A stretch of 35,861 nt of DNA from Flavobacteriales bacterium (GCA_015665275.1 JADFAL010000080.1:31451-67311), one strand, 5' to 3'; positions 8,190 through 16,664 are shown, counted from the first letter of the stretch. A program made the numbers and translations. Notes: a model not told the origin generated them from the letters alone.

Positions 8190-9008
8190 ATGAAAAGAGT
8201 TATTCTTACAACAGATTTTTCAGATAATGCCCGAACTGCGATCGAATACGGACTAAACTTATTCGGTTCTGATAATGCTACCTATACCTTATTAAACACA
8301 TATAAAGAACCGGGAACCTCAACGGCTGCGATGGTTTCCATTGCAGATTATTTATACAAAGAATCCGTTTCTCAGCTTAAAAAGTTGCAGGAAGAACTGG
8401 AGGAAAAACATCCAAATTACACCTTCGAGTTCAAAGCTATGCACGGCTCGTTATACCCAGTAGTTAATGGTCTGGCAAAAAATGGACTTGCTGACTACGT
8501 TGTCGTAGGAACTCGTGGAGCTTCTCAAGTTCAGAACTTCTTTTTAGGAAGTAATACCATGGATGTTCTTAAGAATGTCAACATACCAGCGATAATCGTT
8601 CCGCAGGATTATAAATTCAAGGACATTAAAAGTGTTGCCTTGGCTGTTGATTTCAAACCTTTGAAAAATCAGGACATTTTACTCCCGGTTGTTGAATTGG
8701 CAGGAGATCAAAATGCTGAAATTTGCGCTTTCCATATTCAAGAAAATGGTGAAGATGTGATGTCGAATGAATCTCCTGAGGTGAAAGAATTGTTCAAAAC
8801 GTGTGGCTCTGTACCTCATACATTTGAAAACATTAAAAACGAGAACGTAGCCGCTGGAATTGGTTCTTACATGAAAGATTCGAATGCTGATTTGCTTGCA
8901 ATTGTTGCGAGAAAGCACAATTTCTTAGAGCGATTGTTCCAGAAGAGTATTACGAAAGAAGTTTCATTGCTGGCCTCATTTCCGCTTGCTGTAGTTAAGG
9001 AAGGGTGA
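8190..9008 (+). CDS. Universal stress protein, two UspA domains
   Basis: 272 residues, cytoplasmic. Domain 1 (about 1-138) starts KRVILTTDFSDNA and ends with the nucleotide-binding signature G107-TR-G110, nine residues, then G120-S121, followed by NIPAIIVP; this predicts ATP binding. Domain 2 (about 146-270) keeps the fold (VALAVDF at its start, FPLAVV at its end) but lacks the Gly signature, so it probably does not bind nucleotide. Tandem Usp proteins are common in Bacteroidota and linked to stress survival; the precise role is unknown. It diverges from the DUF1573 pair. Heptad repeats lie on both sides of the gene. Confidence 0.9.
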   Translation: MKRVILTTDFSDNARTAIEYGLNLFGSDNATYTLLNTYKEPGTSTAAMVSIADYLYKESVSQLKKLQEELEEKHPNYTFEFKAMHGSLYPVVNGLAKNGLADYVVVGTRGASQVQNFFLGSNTMDVLKNVNIPAIIVPQDYKFKDIKSVALAVDFKPLKNQDILLPVVELAGDQNAEICAFHIQENGEDVMSNESPEVKELFKTCGSVPHTFENIKNENVAAGIGSYMKDSNADLLAIVARKHNFLERLFQKSITKEVSLLASFPLAVVKEG

Positions 9009-9016
9009 TGCCTTGG

Positions 9017-9051
9017 GAGTTATGAGTTATGAAGTGTAATTATGAATAACG
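9017..9051 (+). repeat. Heptad-repeat array (GAGTTAT type)
   Basis: Units GAGTTAT, GAGTTAT, GAAGTGT, AATTATG, AATAACG follow directly after the stress protein gene. A second block (9124-9158) lies 72 bp further on in the same intergenic region. Confidence 0.6.
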
Positions 9052-9123
9052 GTCATTGAAGTTTAGCGGGATTAAGCATGTCGAGGTGCCGAGAGGTGAG
9101 TTTGAGAAGTGGGGGTGAAAGGT

Positions 9124-9158
9124 TGAAGGTGGAAGGTGGAAGGTGGAAGGTGGAAGGT
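9124..9158 (+). repeat. Perfect heptad tandem repeat (GGAAGGT)
   Basis: TGAAGGT followed by four identical GGAAGGT units (9131-9158). It is the most regular array in the window and lies 13 bp from the end of the convergent lipoprotein gene. It is likely to vary in copy number. Confidence 0.85.
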
Positions 9159-9171
9159 TGTTTAGAGAATT

Positions 9172-9741
9172 CTAATCCAGTTCTTCCATATTCATGCGCA
9201 TGCGCTCTTCAAGTGACATGTGAACAAACTTCAAGTGATACTCCATATCCTCGATTTTCTCCTTTGGCGCCTTCTTGTTCTCTGCCAGCCATAATTCTAG
9301 GTAGCCCTTTATTTTTTCAATATTTCGGGGCTTGATATCCATCTCGTAGGATTGAATTTGGCTCTCGATAACTTGCGAACGGTTCTTATATTTTGGAAAT
9401 TGATCCAAAAGTGTATCTGCATATGCTACGGACTTTTCAATATTTCCCATTCGCGAATGGAGCATGTGCACTTTCGTAAGACATTCCGCCGAGTATTTGT
9501 CCTTAGGATAAGAATGATAATATTCAAGTAAGTATTCCAACAATTCATTACTAGACTTCTTATATGCTGGATTATAAATGCCTGTTTTTGAGGCTTCCAT
9601 AACCTTGGATTCTACCTTTTTGATATCTTTCTTGATGTCTTTTCCTTTCCGAACTTCTACATTACTAGAACAAGATGCTGTAACCATGAATGCACAGATA
9701 AGCATTCCTAAAAGACTCAATATTGAAATTCTCGTTCTCAT
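9172..9741 (-). CDS. Putative lipoprotein with helical (TPR-like) repeats
   Basis: 189 residues. An N-terminal hydrophobic segment ends at a Cys (C24, in VTASC), so it is a probable lipoprotein although the lipobox is weak. After a Lys-rich linker (about 30-50) the rest is alpha-helical with a TPR-like pattern (AYKKSSNELLEYLLEYYHSYP; AECLTKVHMLHSRMGNIEKS; AYADTLLDQFPKY). The ATG overlaps the def stop codon (ATGA), so it is translated from the same mRNA as def and ruvX. In other Flavobacteriales a similar small helical lipoprotein follows def (from memory, not checked). No catalytic motif is visible. Confidence 0.75.
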   Translation of the reverse strand: MRTRISILSLLGMLICAFMVTASCSSNVEVRKGKDIKKDIKKVESKVMEASKTGIYNPAYKKSSNELLEYLLEYYHSYPKDKYSAECLTKVHMLHSRMGNIEKSVAYADTLLDQFPKYKNRSQVIESQIQSYEMDIKPRNIEKIKGYLELWLAENKKAPKEKIEDMEYHLKFVHMSLEERMRMNMEELD

Positions 9742-10325
9742 CTTTGTTTCTTTTTTGCAGGAAACTTCATTCGGTAATCCGCCTCTACGTCTCCTTTGGA
9801 AATATTCTGAAGCTTCTTCGTCAATAATCGTTTTTTCAATGGAGACAAATGATCGGTGAACAAGACTCCTTCTAGATGATCATATTCGTGCTGAACAATT
9901 CGTGCACTGTAACCATGAAATGTTTCCTCATGTAACTTCCAATTCTGATCATAATAGGAAATGGTCACCTGCTCTTTTCTAAAAACTTCCTCGCGAATGG
10001 TTGGTATGGACAAGCATCCTTCTGTAAATCCCCACTTCTCCCCTTGCTCCTCTTCAATAATCGGATTGATGAACACTTTCTTAAAGTCCGCCATTCCTTG
10101 TGCTTTTGGATCTGTCTCTTCGTCTTCTGCAAATGAAGATCCATCCACAATGAATAATCGTATGCCAAGACCAATCTGAGGAGCTGCCAATCCAACTCCA
10201 GAGGCCTCATACATGGTTTCATACATGTTCTCGATGAGCTTATCCAAATCCGGATACGATTCATCGATTTCCTGCGCTTCACGCTTTAACAATGGATCGC
10301 CGTAAGCAATAACTGGTAAAATCAT
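9738..10325 (-). CDS. def: Peptide deformylase
   Basis: 195 residues, close to the usual length. It removes the N-formyl group from nascent proteins using a metal ion. All three motifs are intact: G43-V-G-L-A-A-P-Q50, E102-G-C-L-S106 (C104 binds metal), and H146-E-Y-D-H150 with catalytic Glu147. It is the middle gene of a minus-strand unit: ruvX lies 73 nt upstream, and the stop codon overlaps the start of the lipoprotein gene by four bases. A Lys-rich C-terminus (KLQNIS...PAKKKQR) is common in the family. Confidence 0.97.
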   Translation of the reverse strand: MILPVIAYGDPLLKREAQEIDESYPDLDKLIENMYETMYEASGVGLAAPQIGLGIRLFIVDGSSFAEDEETDPKAQGMADFKKVFINPIIEEEQGEKWGFTEGCLSIPTIREEVFRKEQVTISYYDQNWKLHEETFHGYSARIVQHEYDHLEGVLFTDHLSPLKKRLLTKKLQNISKGDVEADYRMKFPAKKKQR

Positions 10326-10398
10326 AGTACTCTATTGAGTTACAAAATTAAAAGAATCTAACTGAAATCGTCTTGAATGAAGGCAAATTGAGTTCTGG

Positions 10399-10818
10399 TT
10401 ATACAAGTCCGTTTCGATCTAAATACGATTGTAAAATGATTGTGGCTGAGACTTTGTCTATTAAACCTTTCTCTCGTTTTTGTTTTTTAGAAGCTCCGGC
10501 GGTGTGCATCGCTGCCGATGCCATTTTCGAAGTGAACCGCTCATCCTCTAGGGCAATGGTCATGATTGGGAACTGCTTTTTCAGTGCCTCCTCCAACAAT
10601 AATACGTTTTGGGTAATGTGCGCGTCTTCGTTGTTCAATCGCTTTGGGAGCCCAAGAACTATAGTATCAACAGGTTCCAATTGAGTCAATGAAATTAATC
10701 GATCCATTAACGTTTTTGAATCGACCGTTTCCAGACCAAATGCAAACATTCTGGAATCATCACTGATTGCGAGACCAGTTCGTTTTAGACCGAAATCTAT
10801 GGAGATTACTTTAGACAC
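10399..10818 (-). CDS. ruvX: Putative pre-16S rRNA nuclease / Holliday-junction-resolvase-like YqgF
   Basis: 139 residues with an RNase H-like fold. Conserved acidic residues are present: D8 in ISIDFG, the EDER cluster (D92-E93), and D121 in LIDKVSA. The glycine motif VLGLPKR is at about 54-60. In E. coli YqgF matures the 5' end of 16S rRNA; a Holliday-junction role is also proposed. The start is GTG (10818-10816): an in-frame TAA lies 9 nt upstream of the GTG with no ATG between. The GTG follows a near-consensus -7 element by only four bases. It is probably the first gene of the ruvX-def-lipoprotein unit. Confidence 0.93.
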   Translation of the reverse strand: MSKVISIDFGLKRTGLAISDDSRMFAFGLETVDSKTLMDRLISLTQLEPVDTIVLGLPKRLNNEDAHITQNVLLLEEALKKQFPIMTIALEDERFTSKMASAAMHTAGASKKQKREKGLIDKVSATIILQSYLDRNGLV

Positions 10819-10822
10819 GCGG

Positions 10823-10830
10823 TAAAGTTA
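10823..10830 (-). promoter_or_regulatory. Near-consensus -7 element of ruvX
   Basis: The reverse strand reads TAACTTTA, one mismatch to TAnnTTTG, ending 4 nt before the GTG start of ruvX. It implies a leaderless or nearly leaderless mRNA. Confidence 0.4.
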
Positions 10831-10835
10831 GGAAT

Positions 10836-10926
10836 AATGAGTTAAGAGGGATTGGAGAGTTATGAAGAATGATGAATATTGAATTGAAAGTGGAAGGTTA
10901 AGGGTGATATTGAAAAGTTAGCGTTG
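10836..10926 (+). repeat. Long degenerate heptad-repeat array
   Basis: Thirteen 7-bp blocks can be read without a phase change (AATGAGT, TAAGAGG, GATTGGA, GAGTTAT, GAAGAAT, GATGAAT, ATTGAAT, TGAAAGT, GGAAGGT, TAAGGGT, GATATTG, AAAAGTT, AGCGTTG). It mixes the GAGTTAT, GAAT and GGAAGGT unit types seen in the other arrays, linking them into one family. It lies between the divergent ruvX and dapD. Confidence 0.6.
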
Positions 10927-10971
10927 AGAATGCATTAATATAACTACGGATTTGTTCAATTATTGAAACGA

Positions 10972-11003
10972 TTGAATAGAATCGCGAAGAGTGATTATTT
11001 TTG
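10972..11003 (+). promoter_or_regulatory. Promoter of dapD
   Basis: TTG at 10972-10974, a 21-nt spacer, then TATTTTTG at 10996-11003, a full match to TAnnTTTG. The element overlaps the in-frame TTG at 11001, which argues against that TTG as a start and for the ATG at 11019. Confidence 0.6.
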
Positions 11004-11018
11004 TCGAAAAACCGAACG

Positions 11019-11828
11019 ATGAGATCCATTATAGAAAAAGCTTGGGACGATAGAGAATTACTAAAGGATGCTGAGGTTGTTAAGGCCATAGAGCATGTAA
11101 TTGAAGATATTGACAAGGGTGTTCTGCGTGTTGCTGAGCCTTTGGAAAATGGAGAATGGCAGGTAAATGAATGGGTTAAGAAAGCCGTTGTGATGTACTT
11201 CCCTATCCGAAAAATGGAAACCATTGAGGTTGGCCCGTTCGAGTTTCACGATAAAATGGCGTTGAAATCGAATTACAAAGAGCTTGGAGTTCGTGTAGTT
11301 CCTCATGCAGTTGCTCGATATGGCGCGTACGTTGCTCCGGGTGTGATTATGATGCCGTCATACGTGAATATTGGAGCGTACGTAGATTCCGGAACAATGG
11401 TGGACACTTGGGCTACTGTTGGATCTTGCGCTCAAATTGGAAAAGATGTTCACTTGAGTGGTGGTGTTGGAATTGGAGGTGTCTTGGAGCCCTTACAAGC
11501 CGCCCCTGTAATTATCGAAGATGGCGCATTCATTGGTTCCCGATGTATCGTTGTGGAAGGCGTTCGTGTTGGCAAAGAGGCAGTTCTTGGAGCCAACGTT
11601 GTGTTGACTAAATCTACTAAGATTATTGACGTAACGGGAGATGAACCTTTAGAAATCAGAGGATACGTACCAGAGCGAAGTGTAGTCATTCCAGGATCTT
11701 ATACTAAGTCTTTCCCTGCCGGCGATTATAACGTTCCTTGCGCATTAATTATTGGACAAAGAAAAGCTTCTACAGATTTAAAAACTTCTCTTAACGATGC
11801 ATTGAGAGAGCATAATGTTGCGGTTTAG
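11019..11828 (+). CDS. dapD: 2,3,4,5-tetrahydropyridine-2,6-dicarboxylate N-succinyltransferase
   Basis: 269 residues from the ATG at 11019, the usual length. It uses succinyl-CoA to succinylate tetrahydrodipicolinate in the DAP/lysine pathway. The N-terminal helical domain is followed by a left-handed beta-helix of hexapeptide repeats. The family-diagnostic stretch MPSYVNIGAYVDSGTMVDTW and the following VGSCAQIGKDVHLSGGVG are intact, as is GGVLEPLQA. An in-frame TTG six codons upstream would add SKNRT but lies inside the promoter -7 element, so the ATG is preferred. It is monocistronic in this window and diverges from ruvX. Confidence 0.96.
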   Translation: MRSIIEKAWDDRELLKDAEVVKAIEHVIEDIDKGVLRVAEPLENGEWQVNEWVKKAVVMYFPIRKMETIEVGPFEFHDKMALKSNYKELGVRVVPHAVARYGAYVAPGVIMMPSYVNIGAYVDSGTMVDTWATVGSCAQIGKDVHLSGGVGIGGVLEPLQAAPVIIEDGAFIGSRCIVVEGVRVGKEAVLGANVVLTKSTKIIDVTGDEPLEIRGYVPERSVVIPGSYTKSFPAGDYNVPCALIIGQRKASTDLKTSLNDALREHNVAV

Positions 11829-11995
11829 AAATTGATTCAGAAGATTTAATATTGAATACCGACAACTGAGGTTCTTGAAGTCGGAAGTATGATTCAAGAT
11901 GAAAATAATAAATAACGGACATCGAGCGAAACCGAGATGTAAGTTATACGCAATAAGGTGTACATCGAATTTTAAAATGTTGTAAATTGTTGCAT
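11829..11995 (+). repeat. Intergenic segment with heptad remnants and a TCGAG dyad element
   Basis: The segment begins with GAATA-rich sequence resembling the degenerate heptad arrays. It contains at 11919-11940 an imperfect dyad with ends ACATC / GATGT around CGAGCGAAACCGA, resembling the dispersed dyad repeats near 23.9 and 28.3 kb. No gene is visible. Confidence 0.4.
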
Positions 11996-13015
11996 ATGAA
12001 AATACTACTACTCAACTTTTGTATTTGTATTATTCTGTTTCAGAGCTCTGCTCAAAATTGCATGAGTCTGTTCTCTTATGGTGCAAATTTTGAAACAGTA
12101 AACTTCTACAATCAATCTTTTGTTTCCAACGCTCATTACTGGTGGAACTTTGGAGATGGGACGGGTTCAAATTATCAAAACCCGGTTCACGCATATCCAG
12201 AATCAGGAAAGTACCTGGTTACGCTGTTTGCAAAAGACACCGTAAGCAATTGTTCCGATTATTATGAAGTATGGATGGATGTAACAATGTACTCTATAGC
12301 CCCTTGTTCCCCGTCAATAACTGATTCAGTATTCAATAGCGGCGGAATAGATTACTTAAAAATAATAGACCTTTCATCGAATTATTCTGGTTACGCACCA
12401 GGTTATGATGGTGGTCCCGCCTCGAACTATTACCCTGCCAGTAATTGGGTATATCTTGATACGGCCTGGGGACATGCCAGATTCTTAAGTCGAGTCGAAT
12501 ATTATGATACAATCGGTGGACTCCAACTTAAAAGGTCTGCTTACAAAACTACTATGTACAATTATTCCAGCGACAACAACTACAGTGATTGTTCGGCTAA
12601 TTTTGAATACACCGTAATAGAATAGAATTCAAGTGGACAGAGAATCCTATTCAGCGCAATGAATAAAAATGCAAGTTACTACGAGTGGGAAATAGTAGGC
12701 TTTGGAAACCCAATATGGTCTTATAATGATACTGTAAGTCATTGGCATGATTTCAATAGCCAAGATCGATGGTTAATTGGACTCAAAACTGAGGGGACTG
12801 GAGGTTGTAAACACACTGTTTATCAACAGATTTTGATTCGATCAACGACAAATACGACTGTCGGGGTTGAAGAATTGGAAAACGGCCTTGTCAAGGTAAA
12901 AGAACTAATAAAAATCGTTGACATAACAGGAAGAGAAACAGAAGACAGGCCGAACACCTTACTTATTTATATTTATTCTGATGGAACTGCAGAAAAAGTG
13001 TTCCGAGTTGAGTAA
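11996..13015 (+). pseudogene. Secreted PKD-domain protein interrupted by an in-frame TAG
   Basis: From the ATG at 11996 a protein with a signal peptide (ending near SSAQ) and a PKD-like domain (WWNFGDGTGS, then SGKYLVTLFA) runs to TAG at 12623-12625. The same frame continues without any stop through 11 sense codons (NSSGQRILFSA) into ATG 12659 and on to 13015. The downstream half has a second PKD-like stretch (ASYYEWEIVGFG) and a Bacteroidota C-terminal tail (IKIVDITGRETEDRPN, then IYIYSDGTAEKV). The two halves thus look like one 339-codon gene split by a nonsense codon. An upstream TTG start (11987) is possible but less likely. Without the C-terminal tail the first part would probably not be sorted normally. 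Function unknown. Confidence 0.75.
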
Positions 13016-13115
13016 AAGTCTTTGCGAATAACTCGGCCTATGCCCCACAGCTGAAATGCCCGATGTTTGTTAGACGGGCTAGCATATCCCGAAACCTTTA
13101 TTGACAATAAAAACA

Positions 13116-13146
13116 AAACCCTGACATCTTTCGATTGTCAGGGTTT
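13116..13146. terminator. Bidirectional hairpin terminator
   Basis: AAACCCTGACA (13116-13126) and TGTCAGGGTTT (13136-13146) form a perfect 11-bp stem with a 9-nt loop, A-rich on the left and T-rich on the right. It serves the convergent genes at 13015 and 13170. Confidence 0.85.
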
Positions 13147-13169
13147 CTTGTTTTATTCTAGCATAGGTG

Positions 13170-14393
13170 TTAATGGATTATTAACTTCTTTAAAGCACCG
13201 TTTGTTCGCACAAAATAAATTCCGCTTGATAGGTGTGTGATATCGTATTTGATTTGTTGCGCTCCTTTATTGAATTCCAACATTTCAATTAATTGCATGG
13301 ATGCATTGAAAAGAAACACCGCTTCCTCCGCAGAGTTTTCCGGGTAAGCAATTGTAATTGCATCGGTTGCTGGGTTCGGATACATTTCAAAAGATGCTTG
13401 GTCCAACTCTTCCGTTGATACTTCATGATCCGAAATTTTACTTACACCAGAACTAGTGGCTACCCAAACGCTATTTTGGCTGTCAATAGTCAATGCTCTT
13501 ACAACAGGGCCTACAAGTCCATCCGAAACATCATACTCCGTCCAAGAATTCCCATCGAATGCACAAACGCCTCCTTCCGTTACGAGGTAATCGACATAGA
13601 CACCTACCCAGATATTACCGAAATTATCTATTTCAACATCTTCGATAGGATTTAAGGTATCTGGTGCGGGCAACGTATATATTTGCGTGTGATATGCAAT
13701 ATTATTATTGGAAGCGTCCAAAACAGTAATTCCTTCTGAAGTCCCTATCCATCGGTCACCATTGCTTGCATTACGAATTCCACGGATTCTATCATCTACC
13801 AATCCATTTGAAGCTTCTGTCAAAATACTTCCGATTGTTCCGTTGTAAATGGCTACACCTCCCAAACCTGAACCAAGGAGTACATCTCCGTTGGAATCAA
13901 AACTAATTGCTGTTACCCCTCCAAAAGGCAAACCGTCGGAGGTTCCAATGTTCGTCCAAGCACTTCCGTTATAATAACTCGCGCCAGAATTCGTCCCGAA
14001 CCAAACATTTCCAGAGGCGTCCTCTTCAATGCATTTGATTTGATTGTTTGCAAGTCCGTCTGCCGTTGTAAATGTTGTCCAGCTCAATCCATCGTAAAGG
14101 CATGCACCGAAATCTGTTCCGGCCCAAACGTTTCCATTTGACATTACTCGAATCGCTTGAATGTTGTTATCGACCAATCCGGGATCTGTCGAGTTGGTGT
14201 GATTTGTCCAATTGGAACCGTCAAAAACGGAAATTCCATCTTGGGTCCCGAACCATAGAACATCCGCGCTAGCTACATCAAGACACAAAACGTTGTCATT
14301 GATCAGCCCATCGGCAGTAGTGTAGTTCGTAAATGTTTGTGCCGTTGCCGATCCCAATGTCAGCAGCATTAATAGTATCAGTTGTCTTTTCAT
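13170..14393 (-). CDS. Secreted beta-propeller protein with T9SS sorting domain
   Basis: 407 residues. After a signal peptide (ending near SATAQ) there are about seven repeats of a two-component-regulator-type propeller (Reg_prop): pattern DGLxDNxI, then SxGNVWxGTxxGxxxYxGxxW, over about residues 20-325. A T9SS type A sorting domain closes the protein (YPNPATDAITIAYP, then LSSGIYFVRT and KKLIIH). In hybrid two-component sensors this propeller is the periplasmic ligand domain; here it stands alone without kinase, so it is probably a surface or extracellular protein. The ATG directly follows the stop codon of the CotH-like gene (zero gap): the last gene of a three-gene operon. Confidence 0.85.
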   Translation of the reverse strand: MKRQLILLMLLTLGSATAQTFTNYTTADGLINDNVLCLDVASADVLWFGTQDGISVFDGSNWTNHTNSTDPGLVDNNIQAIRVMSNGNVWAGTDFGACLYDGLSWTTFTTADGLANNQIKCIEEDASGNVWFGTNSGASYYNGSAWTNIGTSDGLPFGGVTAISFDSNGDVLLGSGLGGVAIYNGTIGSILTEASNGLVDDRIRGIRNASNGDRWIGTSEGITVLDASNNNIAYHTQIYTLPAPDTLNPIEDVEIDNFGNIWVGVYVDYLVTEGGVCAFDGNSWTEYDVSDGLVGPVVRALTIDSQNSVWVATSSGVSKISDHEVSTEELDQASFEMYPNPATDAITIAYPENSAEEAVFLFNASMQLIEMLEFNKGAQQIKYDITHLSSGIYFVRTNGALKKLIIH

Positions 14394-16664
14394 CTACTTT
14401 TGAATTAATATGCGTTTCGTTTCTAAATAATTATCGTTCTGGGCGGTGATCAAATAAGAACCATCAGAAATACCATCCAATGCCATCGTGTTCAAGCCCA
14501 CATCTCCCCATTGCTCTAAAACCAATCTTCCATCATTGGACCACAACTGAAGTAATGCCGATTGATCGTTCAATCTAAGACTCACAGAAGAGGTGGCCGG
14601 ATTCGGATATACAAACAACTCCTCGGTGAGCATGGCATCTGACCCTTCCACGTTTTCAGCCCCAGGAGACGGTCGTAGTTCCATCACCTCTCCTGAACCG
14701 TTCGGATAACGAGCCATAGAGGTTTCGGAACTAATTGAGGTCAAAACAATTTCATCCACCACTACTCCATTCGGATACTGCAATACGAGCGTATCGCCAA
14801 TTTGAGTGGTAAAGCCGGTATGCCAAATACCTTTTGATGAATCCCCATCTAACCAAATCACTTGATATCCTAAGTGCGGAAGATTTCGAGCTGGTAAAGT
14901 CCAAACTTCATTACTGGTCTTTGATTTCAATTCCAATTGACCTAATGGTATGTCTGAATTTCCAGGAGCAAAAATTTCTATCCAAGGATTTGTATTTCCT
15001 GTGTTGTCTGTTAGGTATGAATTCTCGATCATAACCTCATTAATCACCAAATCATTCGGAGTTAATTGTAAATCTACCGTATAAAACTCATGAGCCGCTC
15101 GTTGTGGCATGAATGCCCCCATAGAATCATTTTCAGCGTAGATATAATAGTTCATTCCGAAATCTGGATCGTCAAAATAGACTCCGTAAACCCCGTCGTT
15201 TGCTGCCCCGTCATTATGATTGCCGTCATCATACATTTGCATCGATTCGAAATATCTTTGAGACGATGGTCTGTACTTACATTGCACTGACACACTTAAA
15301 CTGGACTGAACCGAGGCTGAAATCCAAAGATCATTGTGCGCAAGTCCGCTAGCCGAATATTCGGAGACATTCTGAATTGAGGGGGCATCGTCCATTCCTG
15401 GATAATTGAGCAAATAGGCAGCTCTTCCTTGCATCAAATCTTTGATTCCCGGATATTCTACAAAATCAGTAACGGTACTATCAAGGTTCTCATAAAAGGC
15501 TTGATCTGAATAAAACTTGTTTGTATCATTCAAAACATCAGCCTCAATAACCGCTTGCATTTCTTCGGCCCAGTTGTAATAATCGTTCGAACTCACACAT
15601 TCCTCCACAATAGTTTTAATGTGCGCCAAGTACATTCGTTTGTAGGTATCATTTTCAAGTAGATGCCTGATAAACGGCCGTTCCTGAACAGAAAAACTAT
15701 TCAGATGTTGCAATGGATCAATGAGTTTCGCCTCGGCAATCGTAAATCCATCCCAATGATCAGAAGCGTCAGACAAACGATAACTCGCAAACGACATATT
15801 CATATCCCATAAAATGGGTTGAAAACGCCCGTTGCTGGTTTGGTACATATAATAATTCTGAGCGTAACCTATATAACTATCGAAGTTGATCAGCACATAA
15901 TTCAAAGCGTGCATCCACAGAGATCGATCAATATTTAAAAGAGCATCCACATTACCTGGGTCGTTGTTCAGGACTTCGATTAACTCATACAGTTTGTGCC
16001 AATCGTTACTTTTACTCGATTTCACATCGTAGAGCGAATAATAATCCTCCAAGGATCCTCCGGAAATCAATTCCAAATTCGAATTTGCGCCATTCAGACT
16101 CACCGTTTCAGGATTGCATTTCACGAAAGTATTAATGGATTCTAGAAAGTGTTTGTCGAGAAAATCTGAGTTTACGGCCTCAACATTTGTGTATACCCCA
16201 ATCAGCGTGTCATTGACATACACATTCGCAAAGTTGGCCTCTGACGCCGGCATATAATTACGAGCGATTTTGTAAGAAAGTGCTTCTCTCACAAAAGATG
16301 GGTCTTGAATAACGTTGCTCAACTTGATTTTTCTAAACCCTTGGTGCGACTGCCATTCATACGAGTAATCAAGATCGAGATTGAAAGGGTTTTTATCGCG
16401 ACTAGGACTGTACGAACTATATCCCTTATAGCGAATTCCTACACCAAGATAAGGCGTTCCGTCGATGACCACATTACCGCGTAACCGCGCTTCGTCTCCT
16501 ACAATATAGAGACTGTCGAGCAGCGTATCCCAGTTGCTTTCTTCAAAGTAGATTTTAATTTCTGGAATGTGATTCAGATCGTAAAAATCGTCCTGACTCC
16601 AGGCGTACATCCCACAAAAAAGAAAGCTTAGAAGAGCTATTATTCTATGCGATCTACTCAACAA
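14394..16664 (-). CDS. CotH-like kinase-fold surface protein with lamin-tail and T9SS domains
   Basis: 756 residues. A signal peptide (ending near YAWSQ) is followed by a CotH kinase-like domain (about 30-400): IRYKGYSSYSPSRDKNPF, KLSNVIQDPSFVREAL and PILWDMNMSFASY. CotH family members in Bacillus are atypical protein kinases of the spore coat; in Bacteroidota the role of secreted homologues is unknown. A lamin-tail (LTD) domain follows (DLVINEVMIENSY, then WIEIFAPG; about 545-650), then a T9SS type A sorting domain (YPNPATSSVSLRL). The start must be one of two consecutive TTG codons (16664 or 16661), because an in-frame TGA lies just upstream and the first ATG would remove the signal peptide. 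It overlaps the end of the upstream gene by 11 bases, suggesting coupled translation. Confidence 0.85.
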   Translation of the reverse strand: MLSRSHRIIALLSFLFCGMYAWSQDDFYDLNHIPEIKIYFEESNWDTLLDSLYIVGDEARLRGNVVIDGTPYLGVGIRYKGYSSYSPSRDKNPFNLDLDYSYEWQSHQGFRKIKLSNVIQDPSFVREALSYKIARNYMPASEANFANVYVNDTLIGVYTNVEAVNSDFLDKHFLESINTFVKCNPETVSLNGANSNLELISGGSLEDYYSLYDVKSSKSNDWHKLYELIEVLNNDPGNVDALLNIDRSLWMHALNYVLINFDSYIGYAQNYYMYQTSNGRFQPILWDMNMSFASYRLSDASDHWDGFTIAEAKLIDPLQHLNSFSVQERPFIRHLLENDTYKRMYLAHIKTIVEECVSSNDYYNWAEEMQAVIEADVLNDTNKFYSDQAFYENLDSTVTDFVEYPGIKDLMQGRAAYLLNYPGMDDAPSIQNVSEYSASGLAHNDLWISASVQSSLSVSVQCKYRPSSQRYFESMQMYDDGNHNDGAANDGVYGVYFDDPDFGMNYYIYAENDSMGAFMPQRAAHEFYTVDLQLTPNDLVINEVMIENSYLTDNTGNTNPWIEIFAPGNSDIPLGQLELKSKTSNEVWTLPARNLPHLGYQVIWLDGDSSKGIWHTGFTTQIGDTLVLQYPNGVVVDEIVLTSISSETSMARYPNGSGEVMELRPSPGAENVEGSDAMLTEELFVYPNPATSSVSLRLNDQSALLQLWSNDGRLVLEQWGDVGLNTMALDGISDGSYLITAQNDNYLETKRILIQK

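Noticed and set aside
11001-11018. TTG at 11001 as start of dapD
   Set aside because: The TTG forms the end of the TATTTTTG promoter element; the ATG at 11019 gives the usual DapD length.
13050-13075. Second hairpin (GCCCG ... CGGGC) after the broken PKD gene
   Set aside because: The stem is only about 5 bp with a long loop and no T-run; the nearby 11-bp stem at 13116-13146 is the convincing terminator.
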